Below are positions 25,028-32,996 of a stretch of DNA of 64,000 bases, piece by piece (position 1 is the first letter of the stretch; each line of letters starts with the position of its first letter). Under the pieces are notes generated by a model. That model was not told the origin of the DNA, made no database searches, and was given only the letters and a program-made list of their open reading frames with translations. A program made the translations under genes and the position numbers. This DNA is from an uncultured Sphingomonas sp. (lineage in GTDB: Bacteria; Pseudomonadota; Alphaproteobacteria; Sphingomonadales; Sphingomonadaceae): contig NZ_CAJXWX010000024.1 of the NCBI RefSeq assembly GCF_913062585.1, positions 1-64,000 on the forward strand, written 5' to 3'.

Positions 25028-27686
25028 CGCCCGCTCCTTGCCAGATTGCCCGCACCTCCTGCCGCGTCGCGTCCAGCGTTTCAACCACCGCGTCCCAGTC
25101 CGGCAGTGCCATGGCCCGCGCGATCAGCGGCCAAGTCGGCTCGGGCGGCGCCTGCCCATCGGGGACCAGCAGCCGGAAGGCGACGAGCGCGCGGGTCAGC
25201 ACGTCATGCGCCGGGCCCATCGCGGGCGGCATCAGGCCCGCTTCGACCAGCCGCGCGATCGCCCCGCCCAGATCGGGGTCGAAGCCGGTCCGATAGATCA
25301 GCTGCGCGCGGTGCACCGCGAACTCCAGATCGACCAGACCGCCGGGCAGCAGCTTGACGTCGAGCGGCCCCTGCGGCGGCTTGTGCCGGGCCATATCGGC
25401 GCGCATCCCGGCCGCCTCCACCGCGATGTCACGCGCCGGGCGATTGCCGTTGAGCACATCGGCGACGATCGCGGACACCGCGGCCCGCGCCTCCGCCGAG
25501 CCGAAGATCGGCCGCGCGCGGGTCAGGGCCATATGCTCCCAGGTCCAGGCATCCTCGCGTTGATAGCGCGCGAAACTCTCGACCGACACGACCAGCGGCC
25601 CCTGCGTACCCGACGGCCGCAGCCGCGTATCGACCGGATAGAGCGGCCCGGCCTGGGTCGGCACCGACAGCGCCGCCGTCACCCGCTGCGCCAGCCGATT
25701 ATAATATAGCGTCGCGCCCAGCGGCTTGGGCCCATCGGACTCGGCCGAGAACTCGCCGGTGAAGAGATAGACGAGGTCGAGGTCGGAGGCATGGGTCAGC
25801 GCCGCGCCACCCATTCGCCCCAGCGCCAGGATGACCAGCTCGCTGTCCGGCACCCGGCCATGCGCGGCGGTGAACTCGTCCACCGTCGCCTGCGCCAGCA
25901 CGCCGACCGCCGCCTCGGCGACGCGGGCATAGCCGCCCGCCACCGCCAGCGGATCGGCCCGCCCCGCGACGATCTGCGCCCCCAGGGCAAAGCGCAGTTC
26001 GCCGACGACACGACGAACATGGTCCAGCCGGTCCTGATAATCCTGCCCCGTCTCGCCGGCGCGCATCGCCCGTTCGAGGAACCGGACCGCCGGCAAAGGC
26101 TCGAAGGCCGAGGCGTCGATCAGCCCGTCCAGCAAGGCGGGCCGCCGCGCCAGTTCGGCGGCGAGTGGCGCGGCATGGCTGAGGATCGCCACGGTCAGGC
26201 TGGCGAGACCGGGTCGCGCCTCCAGCAGGCGGAAGATGTTGATCGCGCTCGTCATCCGCTCGAACAGCGAATCGAGTTTGAGCAGCGCGGCATCGGGATC
26301 GGGCGCCTCGCCCAGTGCCTCGACCAATGTCGGCAGCACCGCGTCCAGCGCCTCACGCGCCGCCGGGCTGCGCAGCGCGGCATAGTCGCCGCCGCGCCAC
26401 GCCGCGATCCGCCGCGCCGCCGCCTCGACATCGCGCAGACCCGCCGCCGCCAGCCGCGCGTTCAGCAGGACCGGATCATGCGGCAGGCGCGGCCGTTCAT
26501 CCGCATCCAGCGCATCGTAGAGCGTGCCCACCCGCGCCGTGACGGGCGCCAGCATCGCGACCAGCGCCGCGCCATCCGCCAGGCCGTGCAGGCCCGCCAC
26601 CCGGTCCAGCCCCTCGCCCAGCGGCAATTGGTGCGTCTGGCGATCATCCAGCATCTGTACCCGGTGTTCGATCGTCCGCAGCAGCACATAGGCATCGGAC
26701 AGCGCCGCCGCCTCGCCTGCGTCGATCCGCCCCGCCTCGGCCAGCCGCGCCAGCGCATCGCGCGTCGCAGGCGCGCGCAGGGCGGGATCGCGCCCGCCAT
26801 GGATCAGCTGATGAATCTGCGCGAAGAACTCGATCTCGCGAATGCCGCCGCGGCCGCGTTTCAGATCGTAGCCGGGGCCCATCGCCTGCCCCTGGGCATG
26901 ATGGTCGCGGATGCGGCGAGTCAGGTCGCGAATTTCGCCGACCGCGCCGAAATCGAGCGCGCGCCGCCAGACGAAGGGCCGGATCGCATCCAGGAAACGC
27001 TGCCCCAGCGCCATATCGCCCGCCGCCGCCCGCGCGCGGATGAACGCCGCCCGCTCCCAGGTCAGCGCCTGGCTCTCATAATAGGCGATCGCGCCCTCGA
27101 CGGGAATCGCGATCGGCGTCGCCTCGGGCGAGGGGCGCAGCCGCAGGTCGACGCGCAGCACATAACCCTCGCCGTCGCGCGCCTGGAGCAGTTCGATCAC
27201 CCGCTTGCCGATCCGGACCGCCGCATCCTCGGGCTCCTCGCGCGGGCGACGGGGCAAGGTCTGCGGATCGAAGATCAATATGGGGTCGATGTCGGACGAA
27301 TAATTCAGCTCGCGGCTGCCCTGTTTGCCGAGCGCGATGGCGGCGAACCCGACCGGCTCGGCGCCCGGCGTCCGCTCCTCGATCGCGGCACGGATCGCCC
27401 GGTCGAGCGCGCGATCGGCAAAATCGGTCAGGCGGTGCGTGACCTCGGTCAGGTCGTACAACCCCGCCAGATCGCCCAGCGCCACGGTCAGCGCCAGCGC
27501 CCGCCGCTCCCGGCGCAGCGCGGTCCCCACCGGCAGGTCGCCACCCAAAGGTGACGGATCGACGAGCACATTCTCCAGCGCCCGTGCTTCGATCTCGGGC
27601 TCGCGGTCGAGCAGCATCGCCAGAAAGGACGCATTTCGGCGCGCGCGCGCGACCGCATCGGGCAAGGACGATGGGACTTTGGTCAT
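25014..27686 (-). CDS. glnE: Bifunctional glutamine synthetase adenylyltransferase/adenylyl-removing enzyme
   Basis: 890 aa (E. coli about 946). It adds and removes AMP on glutamine synthetase in response to PII, controlling nitrogen assimilation. Two nucleotidyltransferase domains are visible: the N-terminal one has LGKQGSRELNYSSDIDPILIF (about 115-136) and the second has LGRMGGAALTHASDLDLVYLFTG. GRGGIREIEFFAQIHQLIHGG is the conserved GlnE segment. The central and C-terminal helical parts are as expected. The ATG at 27686 is the only good start. Confidence 0.95.
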   Translation of the reverse strand: MTKVPSSLPDAVARARRNASFLAMLLDREPEIEARALENVLVDPSPLGGDLPVGTALRRERRALALTVALGDLAGLYDLTEVTHRLTDFADRALDRAIRAAIEERTPGAEPVGFAAIALGKQGSRELNYSSDIDPILIFDPQTLPRRPREEPEDAAVRIGKRVIELLQARDGEGYVLRVDLRLRPSPEATPIAIPVEGAIAYYESQALTWERAAFIRARAAAGDMALGQRFLDAIRPFVWRRALDFGAVGEIRDLTRRIRDHHAQGQAMGPGYDLKRGRGGIREIEFFAQIHQLIHGGRDPALRAPATRDALARLAEAGRIDAGEAAALSDAYVLLRTIEHRVQMLDDRQTHQLPLGEGLDRVAGLHGLADGAALVAMLAPVTARVGTLYDALDADERPRLPHDPVLLNARLAAAGLRDVEAAARRIAAWRGGDYAALRSPAAREALDAVLPTLVEALGEAPDPDAALLKLDSLFERMTSAINIFRLLEARPGLASLTVAILSHAAPLAAELARRPALLDGLIDASAFEPLPAVRFLERAMRAGETGQDYQDRLDHVRRVVGELRFALGAQIVAGRADPLAVAGGYARVAEAAVGVLAQATVDEFTAAHGRVPDSELVILALGRMGGAALTHASDLDLVYLFTGEFSAESDGPKPLGATLYYNRLAQRVTAALSVPTQAGPLYPVDTRLRPSGTQGPLVVSVESFARYQREDAWTWEHMALTRARPIFGSAEARAAVSAIVADVLNGNRPARDIAVEAAGMRADMARHKPPQGPLDVKLLPGGLVDLEFAVHRAQLIYRTGFDPDLGGAIARLVEAGLMPPAMGPAHDVLTRALVAFRLLVPDGQAPPEPTWPLIARAMALPDWDAVVETLDATRQEVRAIWQGAGDGTG

Positions 27687-27796
27687 GCTCGCGCTTCTAC
27701 GCTGGCCAAGCCCGTCACATCAAAGATTTTCCGCAATGTTGACGGTGGCGCATCAGATTATTTGCAACTTGTCAAGACCTCATCGGTTATGTTGCC

Positions 27797-28000
27797 ATGA
27801 TGAGCACCGAACCCGGAAACAGCGAAATCCGCATCGTCCGCGCCCCCCGGCGCACCGACGATATCGGCCGCGCGCTCCGCTCGGCCTTTTCCGACCCCAT
27901 TTGCCTACCGGATCATTGGGTGCGACTGCTCAGCCGGTTGGACCGTTCGCCGCTGCGGGGACGCGGGGGCCGGGACGCGAATCCGTTCGATCAGGCCTGA
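27797..28000 (+). CDS. Small protein, possible second NepR-like anti-sigma factor
   Basis: 67 aa; ATG 27797 or 27800. Its core DDIGRALRSAFSDPICLPDH followed by WVRLLSRLD resembles the two-helix NepR domain: compare the NepR at 30667, DAGSALRQAYQNTVDEKIPD then EMLDLLSKLG. Shared are G, ALR, a small-aromatic pair, a P-D at the second helix start and LL-S-L. The linker is two residues shorter and the C-terminal tail is Arg/Gly-rich. No SD is obvious. It ends in a 10-base convergent overlap with the methyltransferase. A NepR paralogue is an inference from pattern only. Confidence 0.5.
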   Translation: MMSTEPGNSEIRIVRAPRRTDDIGRALRSAFSDPICLPDHWVRLLSRLDRSPLRGRGGRDANPFDQA

Positions 28001-28575
28001 CCCGCCGTCGATACCGCGTGATAATAATGGTTGCCGCCCTCATCGGTATAATCGGCCACCAACCGCATCCCCGCCTCCACCAGGAACCGGGCATATTCGC
28101 CTTCGCCGAGCGACTGGGATGCCCTGCCCGTCAGACTGTCGTTCCACGCACATGCCATGCGGGGCGCACTGAATAAAAAGCGCCCGCCCGGCCGGAGCGC
28201 AGCCCCCAGACGCAGCAACAGGCGATGCTGATCGCCCGGCGACAACAGGAAGACCAGCCCGATCGCGACGATCCCGTCAAATCGACGCTCGAAAAAATCG
28301 CTATCTTCGGCCGTTTGGCGAGCCGTGATCGCATCCGGGACATGGCGGCGATAGGCGGCCAACATGGTCGGCGAAGGGTCGACCCCGAACAGCGCAAATC
28401 CCGCCGCCCGAAGCGCCCGCCCGATCGGCACGCCGGTACCGCAGCCGATATCCAGTATCTCCCCGCCCGGCGGCAAATGCGCGGCCCAGCGCAGGACGAC
28501 CTCCGTCCCCACGTCGGAGCGCAGCGTGGCGAAGCGATCCGCCACCGCCTCCCAACCCGACGAAGCATCGGCCAA
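27991..28575 (-). CDS. Class I SAM-dependent methyltransferase
   Basis: 194 aa. Motif I is ILDIGCGTGVPIGRAL (about residues 40-55), followed by FGVDPSPTML (motif II) and later ALRPGGRFLFSAP (motif IV). These mark a class I fold of the type-11/25 group; substrate unknown. The start appears to be TTG at 28575, with GGAGATGGGG upstream. It lies after the ecfG terminator. Confidence 0.75.
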   Translation of the reverse strand: MADASSGWEAVADRFATLRSDVGTEVVLRWAAHLPPGGEILDIGCGTGVPIGRALRAAGFALFGVDPSPTMLAAYRRHVPDAITARQTAEDSDFFERRFDGIVAIGLVFLLSPGDQHRLLLRLGAALRPGGRFLFSAPRMACAWNDSLTGRASQSLGEGEYARFLVEAGMRLVADYTDEGGNHYYHAVSTAGQA

Positions 28576-28588
28576 GCCCCATCTCCAT

Positions 28589-28623
28589 AAAAAAAACCGC
28601 CCCGGCCTTGGGGGCCGAGACGG
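28589..28623 (-). terminator. Rho-independent terminator after ecfG
   Basis: On the minus strand CCGTCTCGGCC pairs with GGCCGGGGCGG (two G-U pairs) around a short loop and is followed by eight U. It ends the ecfG transcript 25 bases after the stop. Confidence 0.85.
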
Positions 28624-28647
28624 TCACATGTCACGCCGTGAGGCGGT

Positions 28648-29295
28648 TTACCGCCCGCCGCTCAACTGGTCGACATCGCCCATGATGCTGTCGAGCGCGG
28701 TCTTGCTGCTGTCGGTTTCATGCAGGCGACGCGAGGGCAACGCGCCTTCGGTCAGGATCGCCTCCAGCGCGACACGACCGCGCGCCACGCGGCTCTTGAT
28801 CGTGCCGACCGCGACGTTGCAGATCTCGGCCGCTTCCTCATAGGCGAAGCCGCCCGCACCGACCAAGATCAGCGCCTCGCGCTGCGGCTGGGGGAGGTGC
28901 ATCAGCGCGCGTTGCATATCGCCCAGTTCGACATGGCGATCCTGGCTGGCGGGCGCCGCCAGGATGCGGTCGGCGACCAGATCGTCCCACTCGCCCTTGA
29001 AACGCGCGCGACGCATCTGCGACAGATAGAGGTTGCGCAGGATGATGAAGGTCCAGGCACGCATATTCGTGCCCGCCTGGAACCGCTTGCGCGCGGCCCA
29101 GGCCTTGAGCAACGTTTCCTGCACCAGATCGTCGGCCAGATCGCGACTACCTGACAGCGATCGGCCAAAGGCGCGCAGATGGGGGATCACGCGGGCCAGT
29201 TCCGTCTTGAATTCGGAATCGTCCAGCGCGACGTGCTCGACGGGCGCATCGGTCGCGTCATCCTCGATCTCGTCCCGCGTCAGTGGCTGCGTCAT
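28648..29295 (-). CDS. ecfG: ECF sigma factor EcfG of the general stress response
   Basis: 215 aa. EcfG directs transcription of general stress genes when released from NepR. The sigma2 region is HLRAFGRSLSGSRDLADDLVQETLLKAWAARKRFQAGTNM with the -10 binding face, and sigma4 includes PQREALILVGAGGFAYEEAAEICNVAVGTIKSRVARGR, a helix-turn-helix. The C-terminal ~40 residues are variable. ATG 29295 follows no strong SD. A near-consensus EcfG-type promoter on the same strand (29312-29337) suggests autoregulation. It lies beside the smORF and phyR. Confidence 0.93.
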   Translation of the reverse strand: MTQPLTRDEIEDDATDAPVEHVALDDSEFKTELARVIPHLRAFGRSLSGSRDLADDLVQETLLKAWAARKRFQAGTNMRAWTFIILRNLYLSQMRRARFKGEWDDLVADRILAAPASQDRHVELGDMQRALMHLPQPQREALILVGAGGFAYEEAAEICNVAVGTIKSRVARGRVALEAILTEGALPSRRLHETDSSKTALDSIMGDVDQLSGGR

Positions 29296-29311
29296 GAAAA
29301 TCCGATCATCG

Positions 29312-29337
29312 GAAACGGCCGAAGCTGCGGCCGTTTC
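29312..29337 (-). promoter_or_regulatory. Candidate EcfG-dependent promoter of ecfG
   Basis: On the minus strand GAAAC, 15 bases, then CGTTT: one mismatch in the -35 and a full CGTT -10 relative to the GGAAC-N16/17-CGTT consensus. The site is a palindrome, so the same sequence reads on the plus strand. The predicted RNA start is about 10 bases before ATG 29295. Confidence 0.4.
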
Positions 29338-29401
29338 GAAACATAAGGTGACCGGCGCATAATTGCCAGCCGTACCAAGGCCATAATGAACCAAACCCGG
29401 A

Positions 29402-29539
29402 TCAGCGCAACACCAGATAGGCGAAGATCACGATCACGAGGATCAGCGAAATGGGCAGGACATACCGCGTCACATGCGGAGTGGAGCCTGCCCTGGCATC
29501 CTCTTTGGCGACATGAATGGGTTCATTGGGATCAGCCAT
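29402..29539 (-). CDS. Small membrane protein between phyR and ecfG (smORF)
   Basis: 45 aa: MADPNEPIHVAKEDARAGST, then HVTRYVLPISLILVIVIFAY and LVLR. Residues about 26-44 form a single transmembrane helix with a short, mostly acidic N-terminal part. ATG 29539 and TGA 29402 bound the frame. It has the same orientation as phyR and ecfG and lies between them; comparable short ORFs are easily missed in annotation. No function is assigned. Confidence 0.6.
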   Translation of the reverse strand: MADPNEPIHVAKEDARAGSTPHVTRYVLPISLILVIVIFAYLVLR

Positions 29540-29601
29540 GTCCACCTCAACGCCCGTCGACCGTTTTGGGTCCGTAACTGATAGACTTTGTTGATCTACC
29601 T

Positions 29602-30402
29602 TTACTCCGCGGGAACGGTGCTCTGGTCGAAGAACAGCGCCTGGCTGATCGCCGCCTTCACGGTCGAGCGCTGGAACGGCTTGGTGATCAGGAAGGTCGG
29701 CTCCGGCCGCTCGCCGGTCAGCAGGCGCTCGGGGAACGCGGTGATGAAGATCACCGGCACCTCGAACTCGGCCAGGATGTCCTTGACCGCGTCGATGCCC
29801 GAGCTGTCATCGGCAAGCTGGATATCCGCCAGCACCAGGCCGGGACGATCCTCCATGGCCAGCGCCACGGCCTCGTCACGGGTCACGGCGACGCCGGTGA
29901 CTTCATGACCCAGGTCGCGCACGATCGTCTCGATATCCATCGCGATGATCGGCTCGTCCTCGATGATCAGCACGCGGGCGCGGGTCTGCTTCTCGATCTC
30001 GACCAGCGCTTCGGAGACGAGATTCTCGACCTCGCTCGGCTCCACGTCGATCAGATAGGCGGCGTCCTCCGGCGTGAAGCCCTCCATCGCGGTCAGAAGC
30101 AGTGCCTGGCGCGACAGCGGCGTCATGCGGGCGAGCCGGGCACGGGCGACGCCTTCGTTGCCGTCGGCATCGACACCGTCATTGTCCAGCTCGTCATAAT
30201 TGGCGGAGGACCAGATGCCCTGGAACATGCGGTAGAGGCCCAGGCGCGGATCGACGTCGCGCGGAAACTGGTCCGGGGCCGCGACGATCGCCTCCAGCGT
30301 GGCGCGAACATATTTGTCGCCGTGCATCTGGCTGCCGGTCAGGGCCCGGCCATAGCGCCGCAGGAAGGGAAGATGGGGCGCAAGCTGCTGTCCAAGCGAC
30401 AT
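29602..30402 (-). CDS. phyR: PhyR, anti-anti-sigma response regulator of the general stress response
   Basis: 266 aa. The N-terminal ~130 residues are a sigma-factor-like domain (HLPFLRRYGRALTGSQMHGDKYVRATLEAI and LSRQALLLTAMEGFTPEDAAYLIDVEPSEVENLV) and the C-terminal part is a receiver (RVLIIEDEPIIAMDIETIV, DRPGLVLADIQLADDSSG with the phospho-Asp, VIFITAFPE, FLITKPFQRSTVKAA with Lys). When phosphorylated it binds NepR and frees EcfG. SD AGGGAG lies upstream of ATG 30402. It is divergent from nepR-phyP. Confidence 0.95.
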   Translation of the reverse strand: MSLGQQLAPHLPFLRRYGRALTGSQMHGDKYVRATLEAIVAAPDQFPRDVDPRLGLYRMFQGIWSSANYDELDNDGVDADGNEGVARARLARMTPLSRQALLLTAMEGFTPEDAAYLIDVEPSEVENLVSEALVEIEKQTRARVLIIEDEPIIAMDIETIVRDLGHEVTGVAVTRDEAVALAMEDRPGLVLADIQLADDSSGIDAVKDILAEFEVPVIFITAFPERLLTGERPEPTFLITKPFQRSTVKAAISQALFFDQSTVPAE

Positions 30403-30537
30403 GGGTAATGATCACTCCCTGAGATATTCGCGAATGCCCGATGTGCTGGCCGCCGCGCTTGTTTTCAATGCCGTTCCGCGAAAAGCCCGCTCGCCGCGCC
30501 GTCGTGACAGGACGAACGGATTTTTCGTATCGCATCG

Positions 30538-30562
30538 GGAACCAACCAGATCGAATTTGGTT
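30538..30562 (+). promoter_or_regulatory. Candidate EcfG-dependent promoter of nepR-phyP
   Basis: GGAAC at 30538-30542, 16 bases, then GGTT at 30559-30562 (consensus CGTT), about 105 bases before the nepR start. The site is in the divergent phyR/nepR gap and fits known autoregulation of the EcfG system. Confidence 0.45.
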
Positions 30563-30666
30563 TCATCGCCACATCAACTATAGGCTCTGGGCGTCAGGCC
30601 GACCGGCGACGCCGAGGGTCGCCATTGCGTCGGTTGCCCCGCTAGTGGGTCGTGCAGGGGGATATT

Positions 30667-30822
30667 TTGAGTTTGGGCAACAAGACGAAGAAGACGCCGT
30701 CCGCCGCTCCCCAAAAGGGTGGTGAGAAAGATGCGGGCTCGGCGCTTCGCCAAGCCTATCAGAACACCGTCGACGAAAAGATCCCCGACGAGATGCTTGA
30801 CCTGCTCAGCAAGCTGGGCTGA
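30667..30822 (+). CDS. nepR: Anti-sigma factor NepR (TTG start)
   Basis: 51 aa from TTG 30667 (LSLGNKTKKTPSAAPQKGGE), preceded by AGGGGG with 5-base spacing. The core DAGSALRQAYQNTVDEKIPD then EMLDLLSKLG is the two-helix NepR domain that holds EcfG inactive until PhyR~P takes it. A TTG start and 51-codon length make it easy to miss. It is followed after 11 bases by phyP and is divergent from phyR. Confidence 0.88.
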   Translation: MSLGNKTKKTPSAAPQKGGEKDAGSALRQAYQNTVDEKIPDEMLDLLSKLG

Positions 30823-30833
30823 CGTCGGGCCGC

Positions 30834-32423
30834 ATGGCCAGTAATTCCCCCACCGACGACGTCGAGGCGCTCGAACGCCTCCGTCCCGCCCCGCCGCGTC
30901 TGACGACGGGCGCCAAACTCGTGCTCGTTCTCGGCAGCACCCTGTTCATCCTGGCCGCGATTGCGATCTTCGCTACCCTGCAGACGACCCGCCTGGCCGA
31001 TAGCGAGGCCAGCGGCCGCCTGCGCATCGCCGCCAATGAGGATGCCCGCGCCATCGCCGCCGAGCTGATGGGCGACATGACCGCGCTGCGCGTCGCGGTG
31101 CGGGCGATGGGCCAGGATCCGCGCGACATGCCCAGCTGCGCGCGGGCCCAGGGCGTGTTCGCGCAACAGTCGCTGACCGGCGCGCGCTTCCTCATCACCG
31201 ATCGCGCGGGGAAGACGCTGTGCGGCGATCCCCTACCCACCGCGCTGCCGACGCCGATCGACGGGTCGCCCATCGGCGCCGACATCCTGCCCGGCAAGGG
31301 GCTGGTCCTGTCGGTCGCCAGCCAGGACGGACGCGCCCAGGCCCGCGCCTTTTTCCCGCTGCCCTTCCTCCAGTCGCTGATCGACCAGACCGCACCGACC
31401 AGTCCGATCGCATCAGTGCTGGAGCTGGACGGCGAGGCGCTGCCCCTCCATTCGCTTGCGCGACAGGGTGCGCTGGACCGGATGAAGTCGATGCGGACCG
31501 AGCTTGGCATTGCCGGGCTGGTCCTGCGCACCTCGACGCCCAGCGCGCCCATCACCTCCTCGCTGATCGTGGCGCTCGCCCTGCCGCTGTTGATGTGGCT
31601 GGCGGCGGTCGTGCTGGGCTGGTTCATCGTCGACCGCCTGCTGATCCGCCCGCTACGCCGCCTGCGCGGCATCGTTGCGGCCTATCAACCAGGCGAAGTG
31701 CTGGACATCTCGCAGGTCGAGGCTGCGCCCGCCCAGGAGATCCGCGACCTGGCCGATACCTTCGAGGCGATCACCCGAACGGTCGCCACGCACGAAGCCG
31801 GCCTGGCCGAGGGTCTGGTGCGCCAGACCAAGCTGACCCGCGAGGTCCATCACCGGGTCAAGAACAACCTGCAGGTCATCTCCAGCCTCATCAACTTCCA
31901 CGCGCGCGGCGCGACGGGGCCGGAGGCGATGGCGGCCTATTCCTCGATCCAGCGGCGGGTCGATGCGCTGGCGGTGGTCCATCGCCACCATTTCGCCGAG
32001 CTGGAGGAAAATCGCGGGCTGAACCTGCGCACCATGATCGGTGAACTGGCCGCCAATATCCGCGCCACGGCCCCCGAAAGTGCGGCGGGCATCGGCATCT
32101 CGCTCGACGTGGCGCCGCTGCTCGTCAACCAGGACGTCGCGGTCGCGGTCGCCTTCCTCGTGACCGAGACGATCGAGCTGGCGATGAACTGCGATCCCGC
32201 GGCGCAGATCCGCGTTGCGATCAAGCCCGCCGAACAAGAGGGGCGCGCGGTCGTTCGCGTCGTGTCGCGCGCGCTCGTCGAGACGGACGAGCTGCGCCAT
32301 CTGATCGGCAAGCGCTATGGCCGGGTCATGGAAGGGCTTGCCCGCCAGCTGCGTTCCGCGCTGCATCACGATCCGCTGACCGGCGCCTATGAGATCGCAA
32401 TCCCCGTCGTCGGACGCGATTAA
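30834..32423 (+). CDS. phyP: Sensor histidine kinase/phosphatase PhyP (HisKA_2 type)
   Basis: 529 aa. Membrane segments near residues 28-48 and about 245-268 enclose a periplasmic sensor domain, followed by a HAMP-like segment. The phospho-acceptor region is HHRVKNNLQVISSLINFHAR (HisKA_2). The following ATPase region looks degraded: the usual N-box and DxGxG glycine motifs are not recognisable (FLVTETIELAMNCD then VRVVSRALVETDE). In Sphingomonas the kinase-like PhyP in this locus acts as a PhyR phosphatase or negative regulator, consistent with a degenerate ATPase domain. It follows nepR. Confidence 0.85.
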   Translation: MASNSPTDDVEALERLRPAPPRLTTGAKLVLVLGSTLFILAAIAIFATLQTTRLADSEASGRLRIAANEDARAIAAELMGDMTALRVAVRAMGQDPRDMPSCARAQGVFAQQSLTGARFLITDRAGKTLCGDPLPTALPTPIDGSPIGADILPGKGLVLSVASQDGRAQARAFFPLPFLQSLIDQTAPTSPIASVLELDGEALPLHSLARQGALDRMKSMRTELGIAGLVLRTSTPSAPITSSLIVALALPLLMWLAAVVLGWFIVDRLLIRPLRRLRGIVAAYQPGEVLDISQVEAAPAQEIRDLADTFEAITRTVATHEAGLAEGLVRQTKLTREVHHRVKNNLQVISSLINFHARGATGPEAMAAYSSIQRRVDALAVVHRHHFAELEENRGLNLRTMIGELAANIRATAPESAAGIGISLDVAPLLVNQDVAVAVAFLVTETIELAMNCDPAAQIRVAIKPAEQEGRAVVRVVSRALVETDELRHLIGKRYGRVMEGLARQLRSALHHDPLTGAYEIAIPVVGRD

Positions 32424-32540
32424 CTTTTTTCCGAAAAAAGATTCGCGATCGCAGGAAAAGCCGGGAACCCCTGCCCGGGCAGCGGGTTATGCTCTTCGGA
32501 TAGCGAACTTATGCCCCCCCGCTCTCGCTGTCCAAGTCAT

Positions 32541-32589
32541 AGGCCTGGAAGCGTCCACCCTCCCCCCCCCCCGGTGACGCTTCCAGGCC
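32541..32589. repeat. Perfect 15-bp inverted repeat with poly-C loop
   Basis: AGGCCTGGAAGCGTC (32541-32555) and GACGCTTCCAGGCCT (32575-32589) enclose a 19-base loop with a run of ten C (32562-32571). It follows phyP by about 120 bases and is followed by TAATCTTTT. It may act as a terminator or be a mobile-repeat relic. Upstream at about 32427-32441, CTTTTTTccgAAAAAAG forms a short hairpin right after the phyP stop. The rest of 32424-32715 shows no gene. Confidence 0.55.
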
Positions 32590-32657
32590 TTAATCTTTTC
32601 CCACATCGTCGATCCCTTGATCCGAAACACGGTCCACCTGTGATCCGTGACACCGCC

Positions 32658-32682
32658 GGAACGAATGTGCGGCTGGCGCATT
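32658..32682 (+). promoter_or_regulatory. Candidate EcfG-dependent promoter of the entericidin-like gene
   Basis: GGAAC at 32658-32662, 16 bases, then CATT at 32679-32682 (consensus CGTT), 34 bases before ATG 32716. Entericidin-type lipoproteins are commonly stress-induced, so EcfG control is plausible. Confidence 0.4.
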
Positions 32683-32715
32683 GGGCGGTCACGGATTTCT
32701 TGAAGGAGACTAAGA

Positions 32716-32850
32716 ATGCGTAAGCTCATGGGTCTGGCAGTCGTCGCCGGTGCGTTGCTGGTCAGTGCCTGCAACACGGTCGAGGGCATGGGCAAGGACG
32801 TCAGCTCGGCGGGCAATACCGTCGCCAAGACGGCCGACAAGTCGAAGTAA
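32716..32850 (+). CDS. Entericidin A/B-like small lipoprotein
   Basis: 44 aa. It begins MRKLMGLAVVAGALLVSAC with a lipobox (SAC) and continues NTVEGMGKDVSSAGNTVAKT, matching the entericidin EcnA/EcnB family (GxGKD..AG). SD AAGGAGA is 6 bases from ATG 32716. Entericidins are implicated in stationary-phase lysis or envelope stress. A strong terminator follows at 32873, so the gene is monocistronic. Confidence 0.85.
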   Translation: MRKLMGLAVVAGALLVSACNTVEGMGKDVSSAGNTVAKTADKSK

Positions 32851-32872
32851 GCCACGCACCCGGCTGAAATGG

Positions 32873-32909
32873 AAAGGGGCCCCGGCGGACAGCGCCGGGG
32901 CCCCTTTTT
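32873..32909 (+). terminator. Strong rho-independent terminator after the entericidin-like gene
   Basis: Perfect 15-bp stem AAAGGGGCCCCGGCG/CGCCGGGGCCCCTTT with a 5-base loop and a run of T (32905-32909). The A-rich left flank allows bidirectional action. Confidence 0.93.
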
Positions 32910-32996
32910 CGTTGCTCCATTGGGGGGCTGCATTCTTGTCGGCGCAGCGGCTTTACGGCAGCGTTTCAGGCGGTCCGCTGGAGAGGTTCGGGGCAT

